Assembly: GCA_947254895.1 (NCBI GenBank)
Contig: CAMYEY010000011.1
Coordinates: forward strand, 1 to 25,646
Source: an uncultured Clostridia bacterium
Lineage (GTDB): Bacteria; Bacillota; Clostridia; Saccharofermentanales; DTU023
DNA: 25,646 bases
Direction of reading: 5' to 3'
This document shows, piece by piece, positions 16,471 through 24,277 of the stretch (positions within the stretch are counted from its first letter, which is position 1; the number at the start of each line of letters is the position of its first letter). Both the position numbers and the translations under genes were made by a program. The notes below the pieces were generated by a model, which saw only the letters and a program-made list of their open reading frames with translations, ran no database searches and was not told where the DNA came from.

Positions 16471-17718
16471 CTAAAGCCCCAACAAGTCAAATTTTATTTT
16501 GTTAAATTCTTCCTCACTGATTACACCGGCATCCAGAAGTTTTTTCATCTTGATCAGCTTTTCTGTAGGATCGTCTTGACCGGAACCTGGCTGGGTTGCT
16601 GAATTTTGCTGGCTCTGATTGCTAGTTTGCCCTTGATTTTGAGTAACCTGCCCTCCGGCAAAGCTAGGTTGATAGGAGCTGGCTGTGTTGGCTTGCTGGG
16701 TTCCTGACATCATATTACCAGCCGCATTCATCCCAAGACCCATAAAGGCCATATTAGCGCCACTACCATTTTCTCCCGCAGACTGCAAACCTCTTGCTGC
16801 AGCTTGCTGGAAAAAGGCATTGCCACGACTTCCGGAAAGGGCGTCTGCTTTTTTCACATCTGACATCAAGGCCTTGGTGTCTTCGTCATACTCGATAGCT
16901 AGGATGGCTGTCTTGATAATTTCAAGCCCCCGGGAGCTTTTCCACTGGTAACCATCTTCTACAGCTAGAGAAAGAGATTTGGCAAATCCAAGCTGATCAC
17001 CCTGGATTTTGCTCATTCGATTTCCCCTTGTCGGATCATTTGTATAATTGGAAAATGCAGCCGACAGGCTACCCACAACCTCATTAAATAATTGTTCTGC
17101 GGCGTCATTATCCATATCAGCAAAATCAAATGCAGGACTATCAGCTAACAAGTATTTCTGGGGGACAAAATTTTTGACAAAGAGGAGAGGATCCGTAATT
17201 TTCAAAGTATATGTACCCCTCGTAACAGCCCCTACCTGGGTACCAAAAAAGGCATCATCCCAGTAGATCTCACTTTGTGTCCCGAAGCGGTTGTTGGGTA
17301 TCTCTTTTAAATTCACATAGAAGGCAAGTTGCTGTGTACCAACTTGACCACCAAACTTAATTTTTTCCCAGGTAGACTTAATCAGTGACCCTGTCAGCCC
17401 ATCTCCGGCAAAAATGCTTTGCGAGTTAACATCATCTGAGCTAAAAATAAAGCCACCAGCTTCAGCAACAATTCCAGTTATCATTCCATCTTGCATGGTA
17501 ATGAGAGCTGTCCCTTCAGGAACAACAATCTTACTCCCATTGCTTATGATATTTTGATTACCCTTGGTGTTTTGGCCACGTCCATTATTTGTAGCCTGAA
17601 CCTTTGCTGGAAAAACACCTGCTGTTGCCGGAACGGATGGGTCTGGGAGATAAAAGTCCAGCCACTGGTCTGCTAATGTCCCCCCTAAAGCACCTGTAAA
17701 AGCTCTAATAAATCCCAT
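16471..17718 (-). CDS. SPFH-domain protein with C-terminal SHOCT domain (YdjI-like)
   Basis: This 415-residue protein is of the SPFH/virion-core-like YdjI family. An N-terminal amphipathic segment (MGFIRAFTGALGGTLADQW) leads into the SPFH fold (about 55-265, IVVPEGTALITMQDGMI, AFYVNLKEIP). A helical region, a Gln/Asn/Ser-rich linker (about 345-380) and a SHOCT motif at the end (KLLDAGVISEEEFNKIK) follow. SPFH proteins form membrane-associated scaffolds. SHOCT is a short helical oligomerisation module found at the ends of proteins. AAAGGGG lies 6 bases before the ATG. It is the first gene of the two-gene unit with the zinc-ribbon membrane protein, so the two probably act together at the membrane. 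No transmembrane segment is seen. Confidence 0.85.
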   Translation of the reverse strand: MGFIRAFTGALGGTLADQWLDFYLPDPSVPATAGVFPAKVQATNNGRGQNTKGNQNIISNGSKIVVPEGTALITMQDGMITGIVAEAGGFIFSSDDVNSQSIFAGDGLTGSLIKSTWEKIKFGGQVGTQQLAFYVNLKEIPNNRFGTQSEIYWDDAFFGTQVGAVTRGTYTLKITDPLLFVKNFVPQKYLLADSPAFDFADMDNDAAEQLFNEVVGSLSAAFSNYTNDPTRGNRMSKIQGDQLGFAKSLSLAVEDGYQWKSSRGLEIIKTAILAIEYDEDTKALMSDVKKADALSGSRGNAFFQQAAARGLQSAGENGSGANMAFMGLGMNAAGNMMSGTQQANTASSYQPSFAGGQVTQNQGQTSNQSQQNSATQPGSGQDDPTEKLIKMKKLLDAGVISEEEFNKIKFDLLGL

Positions 17719-17923
17719 GTTAATCCCCTTTCTACCATTGCTAACATTTCTTTTACCTGTAGCTTATGGTTTTTGGGAATTTTCCACATCATCTAAATGG
17801 ATGATTTTTCAAGCTAAAATTATAAAAATTAAACTTATCGGCTACCAAGGAAATCTTGATGAACTAGCCAATACAGGAAAATTCGATACTTCCTTGGATT
17901 TGCAGATAACCTATACCGGTTAA
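17717..17923 (+). pseudogene. possible remnant of a DUF3592-like membrane protein gene (weak)
   Basis: In the gap between two minus-strand genes, the plus strand holds an open frame of 68 codons. It encodes a hydrophobic segment followed by WMIFQAKIIKIKLIG and ending DLQITYTG, which loosely recalls the start of DUF3592-type membrane proteins. There is no ribosome site, the first ATG overlaps the SPFH start codon antisense, and the frame stops where the next gene begins. It may be chance or a decayed fragment. Very uncertain. Confidence 0.15.
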
Positions 17924-19563
17924 TGGCTATCCTTCTCCCCCTCTTCCATGATGGCTAAATAAAGGAGTAGTTGCTTTAAGGAATGGACTCCTAGCTTACT
18001 ATAGATATTACGGTTATGAAAACGAACGGTCGATTCTTTCAAACCAGTCTCTGCCATAATATCTTTGACCCCTTTTCCAGCCATGTAGAGGTGTAAGATC
18101 TCTTTTTCTCTTTTTGTCAGAAGCTTAAAGCCGATTTTAAAGTTTTCATAGTCATCAGGATCAATTTCGTTCTTGCGGGAGTAGGCCAGTCGGTCGATCT
18201 TTTGCGTGATTTTATCATATTCCTCCTGCATTTTCTTAAGGTCCTTCTCTGCCCGGATTTTTTCCTCTTCCATATCCTCAAGAAGATCTTCATTTGCCAA
18301 ACTTTCTTCTTCCAGAAAGATAAAAAGGTCATCTATCTCAGCTATCTTGGAATTAGCCTCCATATAGGTTTTTTGATGAATTTCCCGGATGCTCTTTTTA
18401 AGAGGGATGAGGTAGTAGGAACTAAAATAGATGCAAAGTCCTGCAGCAAGGAAAATAAACAGGGCACTCAAAAAAATAACCCGTAGAAGATTCTGCAAGG
18501 CAAAATAATCGTAATCCTGTTTTGGCAGCAGAACCCTCAGAGTAAAATCAACATTGTCCGGGTTAACGGTTGACTCCTTAGCCACTCCCACATAGGCCAA
18601 AGACATGTCGTTTTGATAGAGATCAAGACCGTGGCCAAAACTTTTGGTCGAAAATATACCTACAGGTGCAGAGTAGTAGCCGTTAGAAATCCCGGCACTA
18701 AAGCACTTTTCAGCCCGTAAAAGTTCCTGGCCTCCCTTACTTAAGCAAAATGTTGCCCGGTTAAGGGTTGAGGGTTGGGCAAAGTTCTGCTTAAAGTAAC
18801 TTTGACTGATTTCCAAACCGCAGAGCCCATAAACTTGCCCCTTATCCCCTAAGAGGGGCACTACCATCAGCATCACCCGCTCTGATGTACCGGGTAAGGT
18901 AAAAATATCGGTTGCACAAAAGTTAGAAGTCAAGGGTGCTCTGGCATGCCGCAAAAGATATGCATAGTTTGGGAATAGGTCCGTATCAAATTCCAGTCGC
19001 CATTTTCGGTGAGGCATATAGCCTTTTTCTTTGCCCACACCGGAGAGACCTCTGTAAAGTAAAACACTATTGTCCAAGGCATCAAGGGTACTGCGTTGGA
19101 GGTAAAGACCTGTACGTGAAACATCCGCATTTTCAGCCTTTGAATTGACAGTTGCCTGCAACATGACAAAGGCTCCCGTACAGTTAGACTCCAGGAGTTT
19201 ATGGCGGAGAGGGTCAAAGAGTGCCTTTTGCATGCCGGCTATATGTTCTTCAGAATCATTGAGATCCTGAAAATCGAGATCATTTTTGATAAGATAATTT
19301 TGAATAATATCTGAAGATTCTTCAGAGAGTAAAATCCCCGTTGTAGCCAAATCTCTATAGTAGGAGCTTGTTTCCCTTGAAAAAATTTCCAGTTGAAAAT
19401 CAAGTTTCTCGGCCATGTCATGTTTGCTATCAGTATAGCCTAAAACCAGGAACAAGCCGACAAGAAACAGGAGCAAGAGGAGCGCAGAAAGAAGAAACAT
19501 AGTAAAGAAGAGCCTACGCTGTAAACTCTGCTTGCGCGTATTATTAGTGGATAGGCTAATCAT
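17920..19563 (-). CDS. membrane-anchored LuxR-type transcriptional regulator with extracytoplasmic sensor domain
   Basis: This 547-residue one-component regulator has a membrane segment at about 18-42 and a large extracytoplasmic domain at about 43-358, Cache-like in layout (inferred from position between two helices, not from motif). A second membrane segment lies at about 359-384. A HAMP-sized linker and a long acidic coiled coil (about 395-460) follow, then a LuxR helix-turn-helix at 482-540 (LTKREKEILHLYMAGKGVKDIMAETG, ESTVRFHNRNIYSKLGV). No receiver or kinase part is present, so signal should pass directly from outside to DNA-binding domain. It follows the solute-binding lipoprotein gene by 12 bases with AGAGGAG 6 bases before the ATG. 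Hence the pair probably works as ligand binder and membrane regulator. Targets are unknown. Confidence 0.85.
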   Translation of the reverse strand: MISLSTNNTRKQSLQRRLFFTMFLLSALLLLLFLVGLFLVLGYTDSKHDMAEKLDFQLEIFSRETSSYYRDLATTGILLSEESSDIIQNYLIKNDLDFQDLNDSEEHIAGMQKALFDPLRHKLLESNCTGAFVMLQATVNSKAENADVSRTGLYLQRSTLDALDNSVLLYRGLSGVGKEKGYMPHRKWRLEFDTDLFPNYAYLLRHARAPLTSNFCATDIFTLPGTSERVMLMVVPLLGDKGQVYGLCGLEISQSYFKQNFAQPSTLNRATFCLSKGGQELLRAEKCFSAGISNGYYSAPVGIFSTKSFGHGLDLYQNDMSLAYVGVAKESTVNPDNVDFTLRVLLPKQDYDYFALQNLLRVIFLSALFIFLAAGLCIYFSSYYLIPLKKSIREIHQKTYMEANSKIAEIDDLFIFLEEESLANEDLLEDMEEEKIRAEKDLKKMQEEYDKITQKIDRLAYSRKNEIDPDDYENFKIGFKLLTKREKEILHLYMAGKGVKDIMAETGLKESTVRFHNRNIYSKLGVHSLKQLLLYLAIMEEGEKDSH

Positions 19564-19575
19564 AACAAACTCCTC

Positions 19576-20910
19576 TTATTTAACCTCACGGAGTAGATCC
19601 CAAAGGAGAGCAGCCAGCTTATCCACATCTTCTGGTTTATGGACCTTTCCGGGAAGGACAGCTTGTTGTTTTTTGAGTGCCTCATAAAAAGTATGGACTC
19701 TTGTAAAGTAACCGGGGAAAGATGCTTCCCTGACAGCTGTTGCAGAAGATTTGACCGTGGCCAGGGTTTGATAGAGATTTTGATAGTCCTTGGAGGGAAA
19801 GCTATGGTCTTTAATCTTTGCAAAAGAATCCTTTTTAACAGGCATATAGCCGGTTTCGACACAAAAGTCCATGTTACGTTCACTCTCAGTGAGCCACTTG
19901 GCAAAGATGGTCGCTGCTTCTGTTTTTTGTTCCGTTGTTTTCCGTCCACAAAGACCCACACCGGCCTGGGTGATGAGGAACTTTTTTCCAGCTGCCTTGG
20001 GTATCGGTAGAACTTGTAATTGCATTGGTTCCGCCTGTCCGTCAGGATAGGTAATCGTATCATTGTAATAGAGAATAGAGGCTGTCGAACCAATTCCCGC
20101 GACCACTTCTCCGGTCATAACCTGAGTATTCGAGTAAAGGTCAGATACCACAATATGTCCCTGAACCAGAGCTTTAGCAAAGGGCATGAAAGCCTCTTTA
20201 AATTGATCATTATCAAAATCATACCAGCCCTCTGGCGTATAGAGGTTACCTGAATCATGCTCAAGGGCATTCAAGTCCACACAACGGAGTAAATAATCTA
20301 TTGCACAAAAAGGCTTGCCTCCGGACCAGGCATAGTATTTTTCTGCCGCAGCGAAAAATCCATCCCAGTTGGAGAGGCTTTCATAGCTAACCCCCGTATC
20401 AGCAGAAAAGCGGTCAAAGGGTGTGCCCGCTATATATAAGACATGGGTAGACTTAGAGACCGGTAAAACCGATAACTTCTCCCCCACTAGGCCATCTTCG
20501 ATAAAATCAGGGACAAACTGCTCTCTTTCTTCTTCCGTAAATTCTTGCTTCCAGTCAATTAAACTATCAGCGCCAAGTTCTTCGACATTGCTCCTGTGAC
20601 AGAAGAATAAGTCAGGCATAGCCGGTAGACCTGGGGCGTTCATTTGTGCTTTAAGGAGCTTAGAGCCGATATCCGATGCATTAGACATAAGGGTAACGTT
20701 TACGATAATCCCCTTTTCTCGGCCAAGGGTCTGATTAAACTCGTCGACCAGGCGATTCATAGGTGAATCAACTTGCTCCCCATAGACATGCCACATATTT
20801 AAGGTCACAGGATTATTGGGCTTAAGTAGCGACTTTCGGGAACATCCATTCAAAAGCATAATGGATAGCAGAACAAACCCCATCACAAGAAATTTTTGCA
20901 GTTTTTTCAC
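19576..20910 (-). CDS. extracellular solute-binding lipoprotein (family 1-like), without linked permease
   Basis: This 444-residue protein has a lipoprotein signal with lipobox LLNGC (Cys23). It is followed by the cluster-B solute-binding fold of sugar ABC systems: VTLNMWHVYGEQ, VDEFNQ, PDLFFCH, ALVQGHIVVSDLYSN, GEVVAGIGSTASI, and TIFAKWLTESERNMDFCVETGYMPV near the end. It should be anchored to the outer face of the membrane and bind a solute, typically a carbohydrate. The start is GTG at 20910 with AAGGAGGG 4 bases upstream. The next gene, 12 bases on, encodes a membrane LuxR-type regulator and not permeases. The binding protein is therefore more likely to present ligand to that sensor than to feed a transporter here; this is inference. 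Confidence 0.85.
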   Translation of the reverse strand: MKKLQKFLVMGFVLLSIMLLNGCSRKSLLKPNNPVTLNMWHVYGEQVDSPMNRLVDEFNQTLGREKGIIVNVTLMSNASDIGSKLLKAQMNAPGLPAMPDLFFCHRSNVEELGADSLIDWKQEFTEEEREQFVPDFIEDGLVGEKLSVLPVSKSTHVLYIAGTPFDRFSADTGVSYESLSNWDGFFAAAEKYYAWSGGKPFCAIDYLLRCVDLNALEHDSGNLYTPEGWYDFDNDQFKEAFMPFAKALVQGHIVVSDLYSNTQVMTGEVVAGIGSTASILYYNDTITYPDGQAEPMQLQVLPIPKAAGKKFLITQAGVGLCGRKTTEQKTEAATIFAKWLTESERNMDFCVETGYMPVKKDSFAKIKDHSFPSKDYQNLYQTLATVKSSATAVREASFPGYFTRVHTFYEALKKQQAVLPGKVHKPEDVDKLAALLWDLLREVK

Positions 20911-21133
20911 TTTTCCCTCCTTACAAGCCTTAGAATTAAATACTATCTATTTTCCCCTCAAAACCCTCGCAATGTTAAAAAAAGCCTATCATTTTTTGGG
21001 ATTTCCTATCAAATTACGGTGTTTTGACGGTTTCTCATTCCACAATGACCGATACAATTCTACTTGTAAGAGCTCCAAAAGTTGAAAATGAACAGGGCTC
21101 TTGACCATCTGTCAAATGGGGGTTAGGCACTTG

Positions 21134-21160
21134 AGAAAAACACCCCGAAAATGTTTTTCT
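21134..21160. repeat. perfect 9-bp inverted repeat
   Basis: AGAAAAACA (21134-21142) and TGTTTTTCT (21152-21160) are exact reverse complements with a 9-base CCCCGAAAA gap. The arms are A/T-rich with the half-sites about two helical turns apart, which suits a dimeric DNA-binding protein better than a terminator. It lies in the divergent region beside the membrane-LuxR operon, so that regulator is one candidate. Confidence 0.6.
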
Positions 21161-21206
21161 TACAAAGCAAAAGATTAAAGGGCTCAATCCCCATTGGCAG
21201 GAAAAA

Positions 21207-21249
21207 TATAGCATGCACTCTTGATTTCGTCAATTTTCTGCATGCTATA
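21207..21249. promoter_or_regulatory. perfect 11-bp inverted repeat bracketing a promoter, operator candidate
   Basis: TATAGCATGCA (21207-21217) and TGCATGCTATA (21239-21249) are exact reverse complements, 32 bp centre to centre, or about three helical turns. The right arm overlaps an extended -10 sequence, TGCTATAAA (21243-21251). A -35-like TTGATT (21221-21226) sits between the arms with a rather long 19-base spacer. This is the layout of a repressor operator pair, or of a 5' hairpin if transcription starts upstream. It precedes the small membrane-protein gene at 21304. Confidence 0.55.
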
Positions 21250-21303
21250 AACAGAATTCATCACGAGCTCAACTAGGAGCTAGAGGAGAAAGGAGAGATC
21301 ATC

Positions 21304-21726
21304 ATGGAGATCAACAAAAATGGAAGCAAAATGTTAAAGGTAAGTAGTATTTTACTGATCATCGGAGGTGCTATTTCGATTGTTGTAGGTATCATCTCAG
21401 TCGCAGGAGTCGGGGCTGTTCATGCACTTTTAGGGGAAGGCGATGGCTTGGGTATCCTTTATGCTATTTCCGGCTTAGCTTTGGCCAGTGGCATTCTAAG
21501 CCTGATTGCCGGAATTATCGGTATGGGTGCCGTCAAGAAACCCGAAAAGGCTGGTAAATGTATCGTATGGGGTGCTATTGTCGCCATCCTGACAGTCGTC
21601 GGCCAAGTCTTGAGTTTAACCTCAGGTAACAAGTTTGATCTCTTGTCCGTCGTTATCGGCTTGCTCTTACCCGTTGTCTACATCCTTGGCGCTAATCAGG
21701 TCAAAAAAGCAAACAACGGACAATAG
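21304..21726 (+). CDS. small four-helix membrane protein, function unknown
   Basis: This 140-residue protein has four hydrophobic segments (about 11-36, 47-74, 86-105 and 112-131) and a short basic C-terminus. The small-residue-rich helices (GGAISIVVGIISVAGVG, SGILSLIAGIIGMGAV) resemble small Bacillota membrane proteins of unknown role (DUF-type). No catalytic residues are visible. AAAGGAGAG lies 6 bases before the ATG. It is preceded by the strong dyad at 21207-21249, so expression is probably regulated. The lipoprotein gene follows after 84 bases in the same direction, possibly in one transcript ending at the terminator at 22514. Coding status is well supported by the ribosome site and codon use; function is not recognised. 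Confidence 0.75.
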   Translation: MEINKNGSKMLKVSSILLIIGGAISIVVGIISVAGVGAVHALLGEGDGLGILYAISGLALASGILSLIAGIIGMGAVKKPEKAGKCIVWGAIVAILTVVGQVLSLTSGNKFDLLSVVIGLLLPVVYILGANQVKKANNGQ

Positions 21727-21810
21727 TTTTTTAGACCTACCGAGAGTTTTAAACCTTAATTGAACAAGGCAGCATATCTGCTAAGTTAGATTTACAGTAA
21801 AGGGGAAAAG

Positions 21811-22440
21811 ATGAAAAATTTAAGTTTGATACGTAAATCAACTTTAGCCATTCTTTTAACCTTAGCATTGTGCCTCCCGCTTTTTGCGGCTTGCAGTAAA
21901 GATAAGTCTGGCGAAAGTGATACAGCTAAGGCTAGGCAAACAACTGAAAGCAAGGAAGAAGTAGTTGCAAATAAAGAAACTTCTGAAAATGCTAGTGCAA
22001 AAACCAAAGGCCAAGAAGAAAAACGTGTTTACACTATTGGAGATGATATTTTTGAGTTGTCAGTCTGTAATATTGTCGAAGATTCTGATGGTGATAAGAA
22101 TATTGTCACAACCTGGAGATTCACCAATAACTCAGATGATGAAAAGTCCACAGTTTTTGTGATCTATTATGAATTTTGGCAGGGAGACAAGCAGGTCTAT
22201 GAACCGGGAACGATTTTTCTTTCTAAGGATAGCCTAGATGCTCTGTCAGATTACGAACTTGAACCCGTCAAGCCCGGTGAAACCGGTACGTTTTTCCTCT
22301 GTTACAAGCTTGTAGATGAGACGACACCTGTGACCATCAAACTGAGTGGAATGCTCTCTGATGAGAAATATACGATAGAGGTTCCAATTGAGGGTATGAA
22401 AGTTGTTGCTGTAGACGATCTTGACGTACCGGAAAAATAG
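21811..22440 (+). CDS. DUF5067-like secreted lipoprotein
   Basis: This 209-residue protein has a lipoprotein signal (TLAILLTLALCLPLFAAC, Cys28) and then a charged, low-complexity linker to about residue 70. A beta-rich domain follows with VTTWRFTNNSDDEKST, YYEFWQGDKQVYEPG and VKPGETGTFFLCYKL. This pattern, a statement of a 'tension' between basal and added groups followed by WQ-G-x-x-L, is that of DUF5067/telomeric-repeat-like immunoglobulin-type lipoproteins common in Bacillota. Function is unknown; such proteins sit on the outer face of the membrane. AAGGGGAA lies 5 bases before the ATG. It is co-directional with the small membrane protein upstream and ends before a strong hairpin terminator. 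Confidence 0.75.
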   Translation: MKNLSLIRKSTLAILLTLALCLPLFAACSKDKSGESDTAKARQTTESKEEVVANKETSENASAKTKGQEEKRVYTIGDDIFELSVCNIVEDSDGDKNIVTTWRFTNNSDDEKSTVFVIYYEFWQGDKQVYEPGTIFLSKDSLDALSDYELEPVKPGETGTFFLCYKLVDETTPVTIKLSGMLSDEKYTIEVPIEGMKVVAVDDLDVPEK

Positions 22441-22513
22441 AACACTCTTAGGTTCTCTATAGACCAAAGTAGAGTCTACCCATAACTTACTTTATTACTG
22501 AGAGGGAGGGTAC

Positions 22514-22552
22514 AAAAGGGACACGCATGATCTTTCATTCGTGTCCCTTTTT
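22514..22552. terminator. strong, probably bidirectional intrinsic terminator
   Basis: AAAAGGGACACG (22514-22525) and CGTGTCCCTTTT (22540-22551) form a perfect 12-bp stem around a 14-base loop that itself can pair ATGA with TCAT. T-runs occur at the right end and, for the other strand, at the left end. It lies between the convergent lipoprotein and HIRAN genes and can serve both. Confidence 0.9.
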
Positions 22553-22609
22553 GCTGGAGTACTGCTGCTTAACATCATCTTTTCTCGCTAGTTTTCTTGA
22601 ATAAGGCCC

Positions 22610-23011
22610 CTAGCTTTCGTGGAGGTATATCTTTATTTGAATTTTCAGCCAGTTCCCCTTCTGTTCTTTTTCTGTGACCTTTCCAAAAAGGACCTTGCCG
22701 GCATCCATAAGACGTGAAAAGACAAGATTATCTTGTCGGGGAACATAACCAATTTTATCCTTTTTGATGGTTTCTATGCGGATAGCCTGGGGGTCATGGG
22801 GATTTTCAGGTTCTCGGTAGAAAACCAACTTATCCCCTATTTGAAGTGATACTCCTATATCTGCAATCTCCTCAATGTGGCTGGTACCGGCCACATAGCT
22901 GTCAAAGAGGTAGATATCCCGTTCAAAAGGTTTAGGCAGGGTTAGACCTGTCTCTTTTCCCATTAGATATTGAATAAGCCCGGCCTGGTCTTTTGTTGTC
23001 AAATCGTTCAT
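22610..23011 (-). CDS. HIRAN-domain protein
   Basis: This 133-residue protein consists mostly of a HIRAN domain at about 34-130: FDSYVAGTSHIEEI, LVFYREPENPHDPQAIRIE, KIGYVPRQDNLVFSRLMDAG. HIRAN domains (as in HLTF/Rad5) bind DNA ends or damaged or stalled-fork DNA in eukaryotes; stand-alone bacterial versions are largely uncharacterised. The start codon is 3 bases after the stop of the J-domain-like gene, with AGGAG about 12 bases before the ATG inside that gene, so translation is coupled. The pairing suggests that both proteins act in one process. It is convergent with the lipoprotein gene across the terminator. Confidence 0.85.
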   Translation of the reverse strand: MNDLTTKDQAGLIQYLMGKETGLTLPKPFERDIYLFDSYVAGTSHIEEIADIGVSLQIGDKLVFYREPENPHDPQAIRIETIKKDKIGYVPRQDNLVFSRLMDAGKVLFGKVTEKEQKGNWLKIQIKIYLHES

Positions 23012-23014
23012 AAC

Positions 23015-23818
23015 TTACTTATTCTCCTGCAAAGTCCTGATATAGTCTTCTTGTGTGCGTATGCCGGCCTGAAAACTCTCTAACTCTTTCTGTAACTGGC
23101 TTAATTTCTCTTTCTTTTGCCTTTCGTCCTCCACATAAATTTTCCAGATATAGGGTGGGCTGGTCTTAATTTTCTCAATCTCAGCTTTAACCTGGTCTAG
23201 TAGTTTTTCTAATCTTTGTTTTTCTTTTTCTTGTCCTGAAAGAGAGGAAGTCATTTCTTCCCCATCCGCTCCCTTATCAGCTATCTGATAAATAACCTGC
23301 AAGGCACACAGATCGCCTTGTTCATAGGCCTCAGTAGCCTGGTAAAAAAGTTCTTTTTCTGCCTCTGTCGTTTTCGGATTAAGGTCCGGATGTAGGTTTT
23401 TCACAATGCTTCTATACAGTTTTTTAACCTCTGCCGTATCTTCCTCTGATAAAACATCCATCTTGGATCTGGCTAAAGCCCTATTCATGTCAGAAATCTT
23501 TTCATCTAATTTTTTCCGGTATTGAGAGAACTCCTTATCTAGCATCCTCTCAATGACTTCCGCTTGGACCTTTTCCTGGCGATTGATTTTAGCCTGAATC
23601 ATCTCTTTTTTTCTTCTCAAGCGAAGGAATTTACAGTAGGCTTCATATAGGTTGTACTCAAGGCCACCGAAAATCAGCATGTATGCAGTTTTTATATTCT
23701 CGCATACAACAAACCTAAGCTCATCTCGCTCCAGCACAAGGTTTTCCAGTTGTTTTCTTAGTTTACGGATGGTTTCCTTCAATTTCTTGCTATCCGGAAA
23801 CTCAATAATTTGGCCCAT
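23015..23818 (-). CDS. coiled-coil protein with J-domain-like HPD motif
   Basis: This 267-residue, charged, predicted cytoplasmic protein has a long helical/coiled-coil region at about 10-120 and a J-domain-like segment at about 125-180. There, KKLYRSIVKNLHPDLNP holds the HPD motif (143-145) between two helices, followed by FYQATEAYEQGDLCALQVIYQ. A second coiled coil fills 195-265. J-domains recruit DnaK-type Hsp70 and stimulate its ATPase; here it is embedded between coiled coils, with no Gly/Phe or zinc region of DnaJ. GGGGGAG lies 5 bases before the ATG. It is the first gene of the pair with the HIRAN protein. The role is unknown; chaperone recruitment to a DNA-bound or scaffold complex is a guess. 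Confidence 0.8.
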   Translation of the reverse strand: MGQIIEFPDSKKLKETIRKLRKQLENLVLERDELRFVVCENIKTAYMLIFGGLEYNLYEAYCKFLRLRRKKEMIQAKINRQEKVQAEVIERMLDKEFSQYRKKLDEKISDMNRALARSKMDVLSEEDTAEVKKLYRSIVKNLHPDLNPKTTEAEKELFYQATEAYEQGDLCALQVIYQIADKGADGEEMTSSLSGQEKEKQRLEKLLDQVKAEIEKIKTSPPYIWKIYVEDERQKKEKLSQLQKELESFQAGIRTQEDYIRTLQENK

Positions 23819-24044
23819 AGCAACTCCCCCTGTGTCATTAACTATAACAAGATATTCATGGGCCTATCAAGGAAAGATACTATCTCAATAGGCGGATTCT
23901 CTAGGCAATACATTTTTCCCAGTCAGCTATTTTTTCATGTTAGCTTTTTCAGACTGTTTCTACGCTATAGAGTGACAATGCCTATGACTTCTTAAAGTGT
24001 TATAAAAACTTCAATATGCTCAAAAGCACGTAAAGGTCTAACCA

Positions 24045-24266
24045 ATGGAAAATTATAAAATCCTCGTCAGTGAAGAATACCAACAGGATCTTCAAAAGAT
24101 CCTCCACTACATCCTGCACGACCTCAGTGCTCCCTTGGCCGCTGCTGATTTTCTTGATGCCGTAGAAGATACGGTGCAAGGGCTAGCCTCAATGCCTTAT
24201 CGTTTTGAAATGGTAAAGGATGAGACTCTGATGAGAGATCATGTGCGTTCCTTTTTGCTGGATTAA
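24045..24266 (+). pseudogene. truncated RelE/ParE-family toxin
   Basis: The 73-codon frame reads MENYKILVSEEYQQDLQKILHYI and continues DFLDAVEDTVQGLASMPYRFE, the N-terminal two thirds of a ParE/RelE toxin (helical hairpin and first strand). It stops after RDHVRSFLLD, before the Tyr/Phe-rich strands and C-terminal residues (usual length about 95-105) that finish the fold. No antitoxin frame is seen in the 226 bases upstream. It is therefore probably a decayed or cut-off orphan. The stop lies 12 bases from the end of the anti-sigma gene on the other strand, at a composition change. An AAAGG site 8 bases upstream of the ATG remains. Confidence 0.7.
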
Positions 24267-24277
24267 AGACACCCTAT

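Larger units (their letters stand above)
20911..21303. other. divergent 393-base intergenic control region
   Basis: No gene is supported here. The left part must hold the promoter of the minus-strand solute-binding-protein operon, and the right part that of the plus-strand membrane-protein gene. Two perfect inverted repeats (21134-21160 and 21207-21249) lie in the right half and are listed separately. I see no riboswitch or RNA gene that I can name. Confidence 0.6.

Noticed and set aside
19560..20093. 177-codon minus-strand frame within the solute-binding-protein gene
   Set aside because: It overlaps the end of the lipoprotein gene in another frame, and its basic, Ser/Arg-rich translation shows no domain; the lipoprotein frame has the signal peptide and family motifs.
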